A stretch of 32,061 nucleotides of DNA from contig MESD01000100.1 in NCBI GenBank assembly GCA_001770815.1, positions 4,707-36,767 of the forward strand. Reading direction: 5' to 3'. Source of the DNA: Burkholderiales bacterium RIFCSPHIGHO2_12_FULL_69_20. GTDB taxonomy: Bacteria > Pseudomonadota > Gammaproteobacteria > Burkholderiales > Burkholderiaceae_C. A model generated the notes under the pieces. It was not told the DNA's origin and did not search any database. It was given only the letters and a program-made list of their open reading frames with translations. Shown here in pieces: positions 7,067-14,997 of the stretch (its first letter is position 1; the number at the start of each line of letters is the position of its first letter). A program made the translations under genes and the position numbers.

Positions 7067-7618
7067 TCACCGGCCACCTGAGGCGTGGCGCGTCGCGAGC
7101 CAGTGATCTACCGACAACCTGCCGGGGCCTCGCGACAGGAGATAGAGCAGCACCGCCGCCCAGGTGCCATGGGTCGCGTAAGCTCCGGGGTAGACAAAGA
7201 CCTGGATCACGAGCGTCATGCCCAGCAAGGCGAGTGCCGAGAACCTGGTGCCCAGGCCGATCAGGATCAGCAGGGGGAACAGGTGCTCCGCGGTCGCTGC
7301 CATCGGCGCCGCGAGTTCGGGCGGGATGAACGGCAACTTGTATTCATCCTGAAACAGCGCCAGTGCCGAATCCGACAAGCTCGGCCAGCCGAGCTTGAAC
7401 TCGCCCGAGACCAGGTTGATCACGAAGCCCTGGACCTTGGTCTGCCCCGAGTTCCAGAAGGTGGCCGCGATCGAGAAACGCGCGATGAATCCGATCAGCG
7501 TGTTCGGGATGCGCTCGAACGTGCCGATGGCGCCATCGATCAGGCGGGCGACGGCGGAGCCGCCGGACGACGCGGCGCGATGGCTAGCACCAGCGGTGGA
7601 CGTTGCAGTCGTGGTCAT
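7067..7618 (-). CDS. bufD: DoxX-family membrane protein of the bufferin operon
   Basis: 183 residues. After a 30-residue Ser/Ala-rich leader there are about four membrane segments with DoxX features ('LIGFIARFSIAATFWNSGQTKVQG', 'AEHLFPLLILIGLGTRFSALALLGMTLVIQ', 'THGTWAAVLLYLLSRGPG'). DoxX proteins are regular members of DUF2282/DUF692/DUF2063 operons (BufD; GigT in gold-induced operons) and are thought to act in the membrane on metal or redox handling of the peptide. The ATG overlaps the stop of the DUF2063 gene by four bases, showing coupling. Confidence 0.88.
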   Translation of the reverse strand: MTTTATSTAGASHRAASSGGSAVARLIDGAIGTFERIPNTLIGFIARFSIAATFWNSGQTKVQGFVINLVSGEFKLGWPSLSDSALALFQDEYKLPFIPPELAAPMAATAEHLFPLLILIGLGTRFSALALLGMTLVIQVFVYPGAYATHGTWAAVLLYLLSRGPGRLSVDHWLATRHASGGR

Positions 7619-8418
7619 GAGGATGGCCTCGGTGGAAGGTGAATCGAGCTCAGCGCGCCGTGCGCCAGCAGCAGGGTCAGGGTGGTGGTGAGATCGAAGT
7701 CGGGCGCGGCCGCCATGGCGCGCACCGCCGCATCGCCGAGGTTCAGGCCCCCGCGGACGGCTTCGACGAATTCGACTGCCCCGCGGGGCGCGGGCAGCAC
7801 CAGCACCTCAAGGCCCGTTCGAAGGATCAGGGCGCTCTCCGGCAAGTCGACGTCGACCGGCTCGATCTCGCCGTCGTCGTCCAGTTGGTGCGCCGCCCAC
7901 AGCGATACCACGGCATGCGGCGACGCGAGTGCGTTCACCGAGGGGTGCAGCCCCAGCCGCAACTCGCCCATGCGCTCGCCGCTGGCCAGCGCCAGGCTCA
8001 CCATCTCGTCAGGGACCGGTTCTGCGTCGGCCGCGTGATAAGCCACCACGCGCGAAGCCTCCAGCCGCGCCAGATCGGCCAGATAAGGCAGGCCTGCGGC
8101 CGGCTCGAAGCCGACGACAAAGGCGGGGAATTCCTTTCCGTAATGCGCCAGCACCCGCGAGCGTGGTGGCGACTCGCGCACGAACAGCCCGGCCATGGCG
8201 CGGAAGAACGCGTCGCCCACCAGTTGGCGGACCACCGGAAAGCTGTCGGCCAGTGCATCGACCAGCGAGCAGACGACGTTGTTGCGGTAAACGGCGAGGC
8301 GGGCAGCCGGGTCGGAGCCATTCCAGGCGCGCAGGCCAGGCGGCGCAGCGCGCTGTGGGTCGAGCAGCGCAGCGGCGAATTGGCGCTGGCTGTCGCCGAG
8401 TGCAGTGGCTCCTGTCAT
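7615..8418 (-). CDS. bufC: DUF2063 protein, partner of the MNIO enzyme (BufC-like)
   Basis: 267 residues, cytoplasmic. The N-terminal region '[12 protein letters not shown]...[43 protein letters not shown]' is the DUF2063 signature. Known partners of DUF692 enzymes use this domain to recognise and present the RiPP precursor. The start codon ATG overlaps the stop of the DUF692 gene (ATGA), so equimolar expression is expected. The frame is open upstream through the DUF692 gene; the overlap start is chosen because the conserved domain begins just after it. Confidence 0.9.
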   Translation of the reverse strand: MTGATALGDSQRQFAAALLDPQRAAPPGLRAWNGSDPAARLAVYRNNVVCSLVDALADSFPVVRQLVGDAFFRAMAGLFVRESPPRSRVLAHYGKEFPAFVVGFEPAAGLPYLADLARLEASRVVAYHAADAEPVPDEMVSLALASGERMGELRLGLHPSVNALASPHAVVSLWAAHQLDDDGEIEPVDVDLPESALILRTGLEVLVLPAPRGAVEFVEAVRGGLNLGDAAVRAMAAAPDFDLTTTLTLLLAHGALSSIHLPPRPSS

Positions 8419-9356
8419 GCGCCGCCCCAGTAGTGGCCACAGCGCCTGGGCTCGGCCTGTGCACCCATCATGATGTCGGCGCGGCCGGCTTCGGCCAGCA
8501 GCGTCTGCAGGGCGGGCACGTCGTTGTCGCGCTCGAGCAGCGTCGGCACGGCACCGAGCTTCGCGACGACGTGGGCATACAGGCCCCACACGGCCTCGTC
8601 CACCGGGCTGCCATGGCTGTCGATCAGCAGCGGCGCGCCGGCGGCGTCCTGGTCACGCGCGAAGCCGGCGAGATGAACCTCGCCCACTTCGCCCAAGGGA
8701 AGGTCGCGCAGGTAGGCCAGCGCATCGTGCCCGTGGTTGGTGCAGGACACGTGCACGTTGTTGACATCCAGCAGCAGCCCGCAGCCGGTGCGTTTCAGGA
8801 CTTCGCGCAGGAAGGCGGTTTCGCTCATCGTCGACGCCTCGAACTCGAGATAGGTCGACGGGTTCTCGAGCAGCATGCGCAGCCCGAGCCGCTCTTGCAC
8901 GCGGTCGATGTGCTCGCACACCCGGTCCAGCGTCTGCCGGTCATAGGGCACCGGCAGCAGGTCGTTGTAGAAGGCATCGCCATGGCTGGACCAGGCCAGG
9001 TGCTCGGAGAACGAAGCGGGCTGGTAGCGCTCGATCAGCGCGGCCAGCCGGGTCAGGTGCGACTCGTCGAGCGGATCGATGCCACCGATCGACAGACCCA
9101 CGCCATGCAAGGACAGCGCGTAGTGCGCACGCACCTGCGTCAGGAAGTGGTGGAACGGCCCACCATCGACCATGTAGTTCTCGGCGTGCACCTCGAAGAA
9201 GCCGAGGTCCGGGCGGGTGGCCAGCACCTCACGGAAGTGCTGCGGCTTCAGCCCGATGCCGGCGCGCCACGGCAAGCCGGCCGCCTGGTCTGACACACCT
9301 GCCCTGGCCGGCGAATCGGTCGCGGCATGGTTCAGGGCTTGCGGGGTGCTGGACAT
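8415..9356 (-). CDS. bufB: DUF692 multinuclear non-haem iron oxidase (MNIO), BufB-like
   Basis: 313 residues, TIM-barrel enzyme that oxidises cysteines of a RiPP precursor (known for MbnB, BufB and HvfB). The family blocks are all present: '[12 protein letters not shown]', [53 protein letters not shown], '[16 protein letters not shown]' and LLERDNDVP, which together supply the His/Asp/Glu/Asn ligands of the iron cluster. It begins 33 bp after the DUF2282 precursor gene and is coupled to the DUF2063 gene. Possible substrates in this operon are three: the DUF2282 peptide and the two Cys-repeat peptides. The start at 9356 has a weak ribosome binding site; the first 25 residues look like a non-conserved leader. 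Confidence 0.93.
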   Translation of the reverse strand: MSSTPQALNHAATDSPARAGVSDQAAGLPWRAGIGLKPQHFREVLATRPDLGFFEVHAENYMVDGGPFHHFLTQVRAHYALSLHGVGLSIGGIDPLDESHLTRLAALIERYQPASFSEHLAWSSHGDAFYNDLLPVPYDRQTLDRVCEHIDRVQERLGLRMLLENPSTYLEFEASTMSETAFLREVLKRTGCGLLLDVNNVHVSCTNHGHDALAYLRDLPLGEVGEVHLAGFARDQDAAGAPLLIDSHGSPVDEAVWGLYAHVVAKLGAVPTLLERDNDVPALQTLLAEAGRADIMMGAQAEPRRCGHYWGGA

Positions 9357-9389
9357 GGGCGGCTCGGCGTGCGTGGCAGGGTTTGACGC

Positions 9390-9689
9390 TCAGGCCTTCT
9401 TTTCCTTGAACGCCGCCAGCTGGCCGAAGCCAGTGGGCGAGGTCTTGGACGCCGTCTTTTCGCAGGTCCCTTTGGGCACCAACGACCAGGCATTGGCTTG
9501 GTAGTCGACCTTGGAGGTGCCTGCGCAGGTGGTGCCCGGGCCGGCCGCGCAATCGTTCTTGCCCTTCAGGGCGACGCCGAAGCACTTGTCCTTGTCGGCC
9601 ATCTGTGCGGCGGCAGGCAGCGCCGTGAAGGCCGCGCCGAGGGCCAGGGCCAGGGCGATCGCGGGAAGCTTGGTGGTGGCTTGAGTCAT
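9390..9689 (-). CDS. bufA1: DUF2282 bufferin precursor (BufA1-like)
   Basis: 99 residues with an N-terminal signal peptide (cleavage after AAA-Q, about residue 28). The mature part has the DUF2282 core with four cysteines: [17 protein letters not shown], then [15 protein letters not shown] and LVPKGTCE. In Caulobacter and Haemophilus relatives such precursors are modified by the DUF692 enzyme and exported to bind copper or other metals. ATG at 9689 has AGGAG six bases upstream. It is the first gene of the minus-strand operon, with an ECF-type promoter 83 bases upstream. Confidence 0.93.
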   Translation of the reverse strand: MTQATTKLPAIALALALGAAFTALPAAAQMADKDKCFGVALKGKNDCAAGPGTTCAGTSKVDYQANAWSLVPKGTCEKTASKTSPTGFGQLAAFKEKKA

Positions 9690-9771
9690 GGGATTCTCCT
9701 GAAGCAGTTGAGAGGGTCAGTGGGGGGCGGTTTCCGAAGCGCCTTGCGGAGCAGGACCTTCGTGGCGAATA

Positions 9772-9797
9772 GACGAGGCAGGTCGTCGAGGTCTTAC
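9772..9797 (-). promoter_or_regulatory. ECF-sigma-type promoter for the bufferin operon
   Basis: On the minus strand TGTAAGA (-35, GTAAGA at 9797-9792) is followed by 16 bases and CGTCTAT (CGTC at 9775-9772). The expected transcript start lies about 75 bases before the bufA1-like ATG. Same elements and spacing as six other sites in the window. Confidence 0.7.
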
Positions 9798-9825
9798 AGG
9801 TCGACGGCAAGATTTCGAATCGACC

Positions 9826-10710
9826 TCAGACAAACCGGGCGACCAGGGCACGCAGGCGCGCGCACACCGGCGCCGACATCGCATTGGGCGGCGTCACCAG
9901 GGCCGAGCCGAGCGCGGTGTGTGCCGCCGACACGGGCCAGCCGGCGGCGATGCGGCGCACCGCGTGGGCCAGCACCTGCTGCGCGCGCTGCGCATTGCCC
10001 TGCAGATTGGCGATGGCCATCTCGGCCGTGACGCAGGCCTGGTGCGGGTGCCAGCAGTCCCAGTCGGTGGCCAGCGCGAGCGTGGCGTAGGCCATCTCGG
10101 CCTCGCGGGCCAGCCGTGCCTCGGGCATGTTGGTCATGCCGATCACCGAGGCGCCGAGCGTTCGGTACCAGTTCGACTCGGCACGGGTCGAGAACGCCGG
10201 CCCCTCGATGCAGACGTAGGTGCCTTGGGTGTGCAGGCGCACATCGGCCAGGCCCGCATCGGCGAACGAGTCGGCGAGCACACCGCGCAGGACTGCGCAC
10301 ACCGGATCGGCCAGCGAGACATGCGCGACCGCGCCATCACCGAAGAAGCTGCCCTCGCGCTTGCGCGTGAAGTCGATGAACTGGTCGACCAGCACCATGT
10401 CCAGCGGCGCGATGTCCTCGCGCATCGACCCGACGGCTGATACCGACAGCAGGTACTGCACGCCCAGCGACTTCATCGCGTAGACGTTCGCGCGGAACGG
10501 GATCTGGCTCGGGATCAGCCCGTGGCTGCGGCCATGACGGGCGAGGAAGGCCACGTCGACGCCACCCAGGCGCCCCAGCAACAACGCATCCGACGGGCTG
10601 CCATAGGGCGTGACCACGACCTGCTCGCGCACATCCGTCAAGCCCTCCATGCGGTACAGCCCGCTGCCGCCGAAGATACCGATGCGCGGTTTGAAAGAGA
10701 TCGGTTCCAT
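9826..10710 (-). CDS. mtnP: S-methyl-5'-thioadenosine phosphorylase
   Basis: 294 residues. Phosphorolyses methylthioadenosine to adenine and methylthioribose-1-phosphate in polyamine/methionine salvage. Diagnostic PNP/MTAP family-2 blocks: 'IGIFGGSGLYRMEGL', 'FLARHGRSHGLIPSQIPFR', 'GTYVCIEGPAFSTRAES', 'IGMTNMPEARLAREAE' and TDWDCW. The Asp pair of TDWDCW marks 6-aminopurine (adenosine-type) specificity rather than inosine/guanosine. ATG at 10710 has AGGAG six bases upstream. Its expression from an ECF-type promoter is unusual for a salvage enzyme. Monocistronic; the downstream neighbour on the same strand is the bufferin operon with its own promoter. Confidence 0.92.
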   Translation of the reverse strand: MEPISFKPRIGIFGGSGLYRMEGLTDVREQVVVTPYGSPSDALLLGRLGGVDVAFLARHGRSHGLIPSQIPFRANVYAMKSLGVQYLLSVSAVGSMREDIAPLDMVLVDQFIDFTRKREGSFFGDGAVAHVSLADPVCAVLRGVLADSFADAGLADVRLHTQGTYVCIEGPAFSTRAESNWYRTLGASVIGMTNMPEARLAREAEMAYATLALATDWDCWHPHQACVTAEMAIANLQGNAQRAQQVLAHAVRRIAAGWPVSAAHTALGSALVTPPNAMSAPVCARLRALVARFV

Positions 10711-10738
10711 CGAGGCTCCTGGTTCTTGATCTCTCATG

Positions 10739-10763
10739 GACGAACAGCACCCGAATTCCTTAC
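10739..10763 (-). promoter_or_regulatory. ECF-sigma-type promoter for mtnP
   Basis: Minus strand: GTAAGG (10763-10758), 15 bases, CGTC (10742-10739), 29 bases before the mtnP ATG. Its -35 forms a seven-base inverted repeat (CCTTACA / TGTAAGG) with the divergent site at 10779, as in the thioredoxin/nrsF intergenic region. Confidence 0.72.
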
Positions 10764-10778
10764 ACCCGAGCGCGGCCT

Positions 10779-10803
10779 GTAAGGAACCGGCTGCCTGCTC
10801 GTC
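10779..10803 (+). promoter_or_regulatory. ECF-sigma-type promoter for the eight-gene flavoprotein operon
   Basis: GTAAGG (10779-10784), 15 bases, CGTCTATG (CGTC at 10800-10803), 50 bases before the ATG at 10853. Divergent partner of the mtnP promoter; the two face away from each other with a 13-base gap between the inverted -35 repeats. Confidence 0.72.
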
Positions 10804-10852
10804 TATGGGGAAGCGAAGGTGCACAGGCCTTTGCAGGCAAAGAAGGAATCAG

Positions 10853-13009
10853 ATGCGTCTGGACAAACGGTGGTGGGTGCTGGTGGTACTGGTGGGGCTG
10901 CTGGCCTTGTTCTTCGGGCTCGACCTCAGTCGCTTCCTGAGTCTGGCGGCGATCAAGAGCAGCCAGGCGGATCTGCTGGCCTGGCGCGAGGGGCAGCCGT
11001 TGGTCGCCGGGTTGCTGTTCTTTGCCGGCTACGTGGCGGTGGCCGCACTGTCCCTGCCCGGTGCCGCGGTGATGACCCTGGCCGCAGGGGCGCTGTTCGG
11101 ACTGGGCTGGGGCACGCTGATCGTGTCGTTCGCGTCGTCGATCGGCGCCACCCTCGCCTTCCTGGCGGCCCGTTGGTTGCTGGGCAGCTGGGTGCAGTCG
11201 CGCTTCGGTGACCGACTGGCCGCGCTGAACGCCGGCATCGCCAAGGAAGGCGGCTTCTATCTGTTCACGTTGCGCCTGGTGCCGGTGCTGCCGTTCTTCG
11301 TCATCAACCTGGCGATGGGCGTCACCACGCTGCGCACCTGGACCTTCTACTGGGTCAGCCAGCTCGGCATGCTGGCCGGCACGCTGGTCTACGTGAACGC
11401 CGGCACGCAGCTGGCGCGCATCGAATCCTTGTCGGGCATCGTCTCGCCCGGCGTGCTGGGCTCGCTGGTGCTGCTCGGTGTCTTCCCCCTCATCGCCAAG
11501 AAGCTCATCGACCTGGTCCAGGCCCGCAAGGTCTACGCGACGTTCAAGAAGCCGGCCCGCTTCGACCGCAACCTGATCGTCATCGGCGGCGGCTCGGCCG
11601 GGCTGGTCACGGCCTACATCGCCGCAGCCATCAAGGCCAAGGTCACGCTGGTGGAGAAACACGCGTTGGGGGGCGACTGCCTGAACACCGGCTGCGTGCC
11701 CTCCAAGGCGCTGATCCGCTCGGCCAAGTTTCTGTCGCACGTGCAGCGCGCCAAGGAGTTCGGCATGCGCGGCGCCACGGCCGACTTCGAGTTCGGCGAG
11801 GTGATGGCGCGAGTGCATCGTGTCATCAAGGACATCGAACCGCACGACTCGGTGGAGCGCTACACCGGCCTGGGCGTCGATGTGGCGCAAGGCACGGCAC
11901 GCATCGTGTCGCCGTGGGCCGTGGAAATCACCCACCACGATGGGCGGGTCGAGACGCTCACCACCCGCGCAATCGTCATCGCGGCCGGGGCGCGGCCCTT
12001 CGTGCCGCCGATTCCCGGACTTGCCGAGCTGGGTCCCACCGAGCTGCTCACCTCCGATAACGTCTGGCAACTGCGCCAGCGGCCGGAGCGCCTGGTGGTG
12101 CTGGGCGGTGGCCCGATCGGCAGCGAACTGACGCAGGCCTTCGCACGGCTGGGGTCACGGGTGACGCAGGTCGAGATGCTGCCGCGCATTCTCATCCGTG
12201 AAGACCCCGAGGTTTCCGAGCTGGTCGCCGCGCGCTTTCGTGCCGAGGGCATCACCGTGCTGACGGGCCACAAGGCCCTTCGTGTGCAGGGTGGCGGGCT
12301 CGAGAAGGTGCTGGTGGTCGAGGTCGACGGTCAGGAAAGGAACATCCCCTTCGATGCCATCCTCGTGGCCGTCGGGCGAGTGGCCAACCTGAAGGGCTAT
12401 GGCCTGGAGGCACTGGGCGTCACCACCGGGCGCACGGTCGAGGTCAACGGCTACCTGCAGACCAACTTTCCCAACATCTACGCCGCGGGCGACGTGGCCG
12501 GGCCGTACCAGTTCACCCACACCGCCGCACACCAGGCCTGGTACGCCGCCGTCAACGCCCTGTTCGATCCCTTCAAGAAGTTCAGCGCCGACTACCGCGT
12601 CATTCCCTGGGCGACCTTCGTCGAGCCCGAAGTGGCGCGTGTCGGCCTGAACGAGCTCGAGGCGAAGGAGAAGAACATCCCGTACGAGGTCACGGTCTAC
12701 GGCATGGACGACCTGGACCGCGCCATCGCCGACAGCGAGGCCCACGGCTTCGTCAAGGTGCTCACCGTGCCCGGCAAGGACCGCATCCTGGGCGTGACGA
12801 TCGCGGGCGAGCACGCCGGTGACCTGCTGGCCGAGTACGTGCTCGCGATGAAACACGGCATCGGCCTGAACAAGATCCTCGGCACCATCCACACCTACCC
12901 GACGCTGGCCGAGGCCAACAAGTACGTCGCCGGCAACTGGAAACGCGCCCACGCGCCGCAGGCGCTGCTGGCCTGGGTGGAACGCTTCCACGCCTGGCGG
13001 CGGGGATGA
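10853..13009 (+). CDS. TVP38/TMEM64 domain fused to FAD-dependent disulfide oxidoreductase
   Basis: 718 residues. Residues 1-230 are a TVP38/TMEM64 (DedA-like) membrane domain with 'GYVAVAALSLPGAAVMTLAAGALFG' and 'LFTLRLVPVLPFFVINLAMGVT'. Residues 240-718 are a mercuric/dihydrolipoamide-type reductase: FAD site GGGSAG 245-250, redox pair in GGDCLNTGCVPSK (Cys276, Cys281), second nucleotide site 'GGGPIGSELTQAFARLG', FAD site 'YAAGDVAG', and C-terminal 'HTYPTLAEANKYVAGNW' with the catalytic His. It lacks the vicinal C-terminal Cys pair of MerA, so it is not a mercuric reductase. The natural substrate is unknown. ATG at 10853 has AAGGA upstream; the open frame before it overlaps the promoter. 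First gene of an eight-gene operon. Confidence 0.88.
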   Translation: MRLDKRWWVLVVLVGLLALFFGLDLSRFLSLAAIKSSQADLLAWREGQPLVAGLLFFAGYVAVAALSLPGAAVMTLAAGALFGLGWGTLIVSFASSIGATLAFLAARWLLGSWVQSRFGDRLAALNAGIAKEGGFYLFTLRLVPVLPFFVINLAMGVTTLRTWTFYWVSQLGMLAGTLVYVNAGTQLARIESLSGIVSPGVLGSLVLLGVFPLIAKKLIDLVQARKVYATFKKPARFDRNLIVIGGGSAGLVTAYIAAAIKAKVTLVEKHALGGDCLNTGCVPSKALIRSAKFLSHVQRAKEFGMRGATADFEFGEVMARVHRVIKDIEPHDSVERYTGLGVDVAQGTARIVSPWAVEITHHDGRVETLTTRAIVIAAGARPFVPPIPGLAELGPTELLTSDNVWQLRQRPERLVVLGGGPIGSELTQAFARLGSRVTQVEMLPRILIREDPEVSELVAARFRAEGITVLTGHKALRVQGGGLEKVLVVEVDGQERNIPFDAILVAVGRVANLKGYGLEALGVTTGRTVEVNGYLQTNFPNIYAAGDVAGPYQFTHTAAHQAWYAAVNALFDPFKKFSADYRVIPWATFVEPEVARVGLNELEAKEKNIPYEVTVYGMDDLDRAIADSEAHGFVKVLTVPGKDRILGVTIAGEHAGDLLAEYVLAMKHGIGLNKILGTIHTYPTLAEANKYVAGNWKRAHAPQALLAWVERFHAWRRG

Positions 13010-13021
13010 CGGAAACCCGCC

Positions 13022-14104
13022 ATGCCCCGTCCGTCTGAAGCCACCGTCCTGCTGGACCTGCCCGCTGTCGCTGGCCGGGCGGCGCTGCGCGCTGGCCTGA
13101 TCGCGATGCGCCTGGCGCCAACACCGTTGCCGACCGACCGCCGCGGGCGCGACGCGGTGTTGCGGGGTCTGGCCGACAAGCCTTGCGCCATGGTCTTCAT
13201 CGACATTTCGAACGGAAGAACGACGACGACGCCGAGCCTGCTCCAGCTCGACGCCTCGCTGCCGCGCGACGCGAGCCGTCGGCGCATCGTGCTGACCCGC
13301 CTCGCCGGCGGACCGGGCCTGGGTCACGTCAGCGAGGCCGATCGTCGTTGGATACAGCGCCTGGGCTTTGCCGACCTGATCCCGGAGTTCGATGCCATGG
13401 ACTGCGAAGGCAGCCTGCGCCAAGCGCTGGATCTGGTGGCGCGGGAGCTGGCACTCGAACCACTCCCAGCAGCAGAACTGGCACGCTACGCGCGAGTGAT
13501 GAACGACGCCCGGGACACGGCCTCCGCGCGCGCCACCATCCGCGCGCTGTGCGGTCTGTCGGCGGAAGCCCTGGCCACGCTGCTGGCCCAGTCACTGGAC
13601 ATCACCGACCGGACCTGGCGGCTGCAACGCTACCCCCAATGCTTTGTCGGCAGCGAGGCGGTGGCCTGGCTGGCGCACCACTTCAAGCGATCGACATCCG
13701 AAGCGCTCGCCCTGGGTCAGGCGCTGGCTTCGCTGGGGCTGCTGGTGCATGTGGCGCACGAGCATCCGTTTCTCGACGACACGCTGTACTACCGCCTGGC
13801 CATATCACCCGCGGCGGACGCACTCGACCTCGGCGACGTGCAGACAGCGTTGGTGGCGAGCGACGGTGTCCCGATCGCCGATCGAAGTCATCTCGGCAAA
13901 CTCTATCCTCACTGCTGGGTCGGTTCCGAGGCGATCGACCTCCTGGTGTCTCGGCATCGACTGCAGCGTCACGACGCCTGGCTGCTGCTGCACCGCCTGA
14001 TGCAGTTCGGCCTGATCGAGCACGTGACGCACTCGCGGCCCGTCATCGACGGCAACTTCTACTACCGCTTCACGGGCCAGTCCGTCGACGGCAACGAACA
14101 ATGA
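13022..14104 (+). CDS. Protein with two DEP domains
   Basis: 360 residues, no membrane segment. Residues 1 to about 150 resemble a degenerate receiver-like alpha/beta domain ('FIDISNG', 'RIVLTRLAGG', 'ADLIPEFDAMDCEGSLRQAL'). Two DEP-type winged-helix domains follow, at about 188-260 ('TWRLQRYPQCFVGSEAVAWL', 'LGQALASLGLLVHV', 'LDDTLYYRL') and 275-352 ('KLYPHCWVGSEAIDLL', 'LIEHV', 'DGNFYYRF'). DEP domains in eukaryotes target signalling proteins to membranes; bacterial roles are barely known. It lies 12 bp after the TVP38 fusion gene and overlaps the next by four bases, suggesting a role at the same membrane complex. Function not known. Confidence 0.78.
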   Translation: MPRPSEATVLLDLPAVAGRAALRAGLIAMRLAPTPLPTDRRGRDAVLRGLADKPCAMVFIDISNGRTTTTPSLLQLDASLPRDASRRRIVLTRLAGGPGLGHVSEADRRWIQRLGFADLIPEFDAMDCEGSLRQALDLVARELALEPLPAAELARYARVMNDARDTASARATIRALCGLSAEALATLLAQSLDITDRTWRLQRYPQCFVGSEAVAWLAHHFKRSTSEALALGQALASLGLLVHVAHEHPFLDDTLYYRLAISPAADALDLGDVQTALVASDGVPIADRSHLGKLYPHCWVGSEAIDLLVSRHRLQRHDAWLLLHRLMQFGLIEHVTHSRPVIDGNFYYRFTGQSVDGNEQ

Positions 14105-14970
14105 CCAACACCCGCAACGCGCCAGCGCGCATCCTGTCCACCCGGCGCCGTGCACTCGTGGTGGCACTGCCACTGGCACTCCTGGGACTGCCGCGCACCG
14201 CTCGGGCTCAGTCCACATCAGCCGGGTTCGATCATCGCCACGCGGCCTGGGACGCGCTGCTGCGGCAGCACGTGGTCGTCGCTGCAGGCGGCAACGCGTC
14301 AACCCTGCGCTACGCGGCACTGCAGACGCAGCGCGCCGCGCTCAAGAGCTACCTGGACAGCCTGTCGGCCGTCTCGTCCGCCAGCTACGGCACATGGTCG
14401 AAGGCCCAGCAGCTGGCCTTCCTCATCAACGCCTACAACGCCTTCACGGTCGAGCTGATCCTCACGCGCTACCCGGACCTGAAGTCGATCAAGGACCTTG
14501 GCAGCTTCGTGCAGAGCCCGTGGAAGAAGAAGTTCTTCCAACTGCTCGGCCAGGAGCGCTCGCTCGACGAGGTGGAGCACGAAATGATCCGCGCGCCCGG
14601 TGTCTTCGACGACCCGCGCATCCACGTGGCCGTGGTCTGCGCCTCGATCGGTTGCCCGATGCTGCGCAACGAGGCCTTCGTCGCCGAGCGGCTCGACATC
14701 CAGCTCGACGACGCGATGCGCCGCTTCCTGTCCGACCGCACGCGCAACCGCTTCGACACCGGCACGGGAATCCTCTCGGTGTCGAAGATCTTCGACTGGT
14801 ACCACAAGGACTTCGAGCGCGGGCACAAAGGCTACGACTCGCTGCAGACGCTGTTCGCCCGCCATGCCGTGGTGCTGGGGGCGACGCCGCAAGCGCAGGC
14901 CGAGATCCGCGCCGGCCGCTACAAGCTGGCGTTCCTGGACTACGACTGGGCGCTCAACGACGCCCGCTGA
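14101..14970 (+). CDS. DUF547 exported protein
   Basis: 289 residues; an N-terminal segment with 'STRRRALVVALPLALLGLP' and cleavage near ARA-Q looks like a Tat-type or Sec signal. The rest is a single DUF547 domain: 'YAALQTQRAALKSYLDSLSA', 'QLAFLINAYNAFTVELIL', 'SLDEVEHEMIR', 'HVAVVCASIGCPMLRNEAF', 'LSVSKIFDWYHKDF'. DUF547 proteins are predicted to have a Cys/His site, here SIGCP and 'VEHE'; their activity is not established. ATG overlaps the preceding stop (ATGA). DUF547 genes often accompany TVP38 and TIGR04282/TIGR04283 genes, as here. Confidence 0.88.
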   Translation: MTNTRNAPARILSTRRRALVVALPLALLGLPRTARAQSTSAGFDHRHAAWDALLRQHVVVAAGGNASTLRYAALQTQRAALKSYLDSLSAVSSASYGTWSKAQQLAFLINAYNAFTVELILTRYPDLKSIKDLGSFVQSPWKKKFFQLLGQERSLDEVEHEMIRAPGVFDDPRIHVAVVCASIGCPMLRNEAFVAERLDIQLDDAMRRFLSDRTRNRFDTGTGILSVSKIFDWYHKDFERGHKGYDSLQTLFARHAVVLGATPQAQAEIRAGRYKLAFLDYDWALNDAR

Positions 14971-14997
14971 TTGGACAGGCTGGAACGTCCCCACACC

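Noticed and set aside
10760..13423. Two long minus-strand frames opposite the TVP38-reductase fusion
   Set aside because: Antisense shadows; no ribosome binding site and no recognisable domain.
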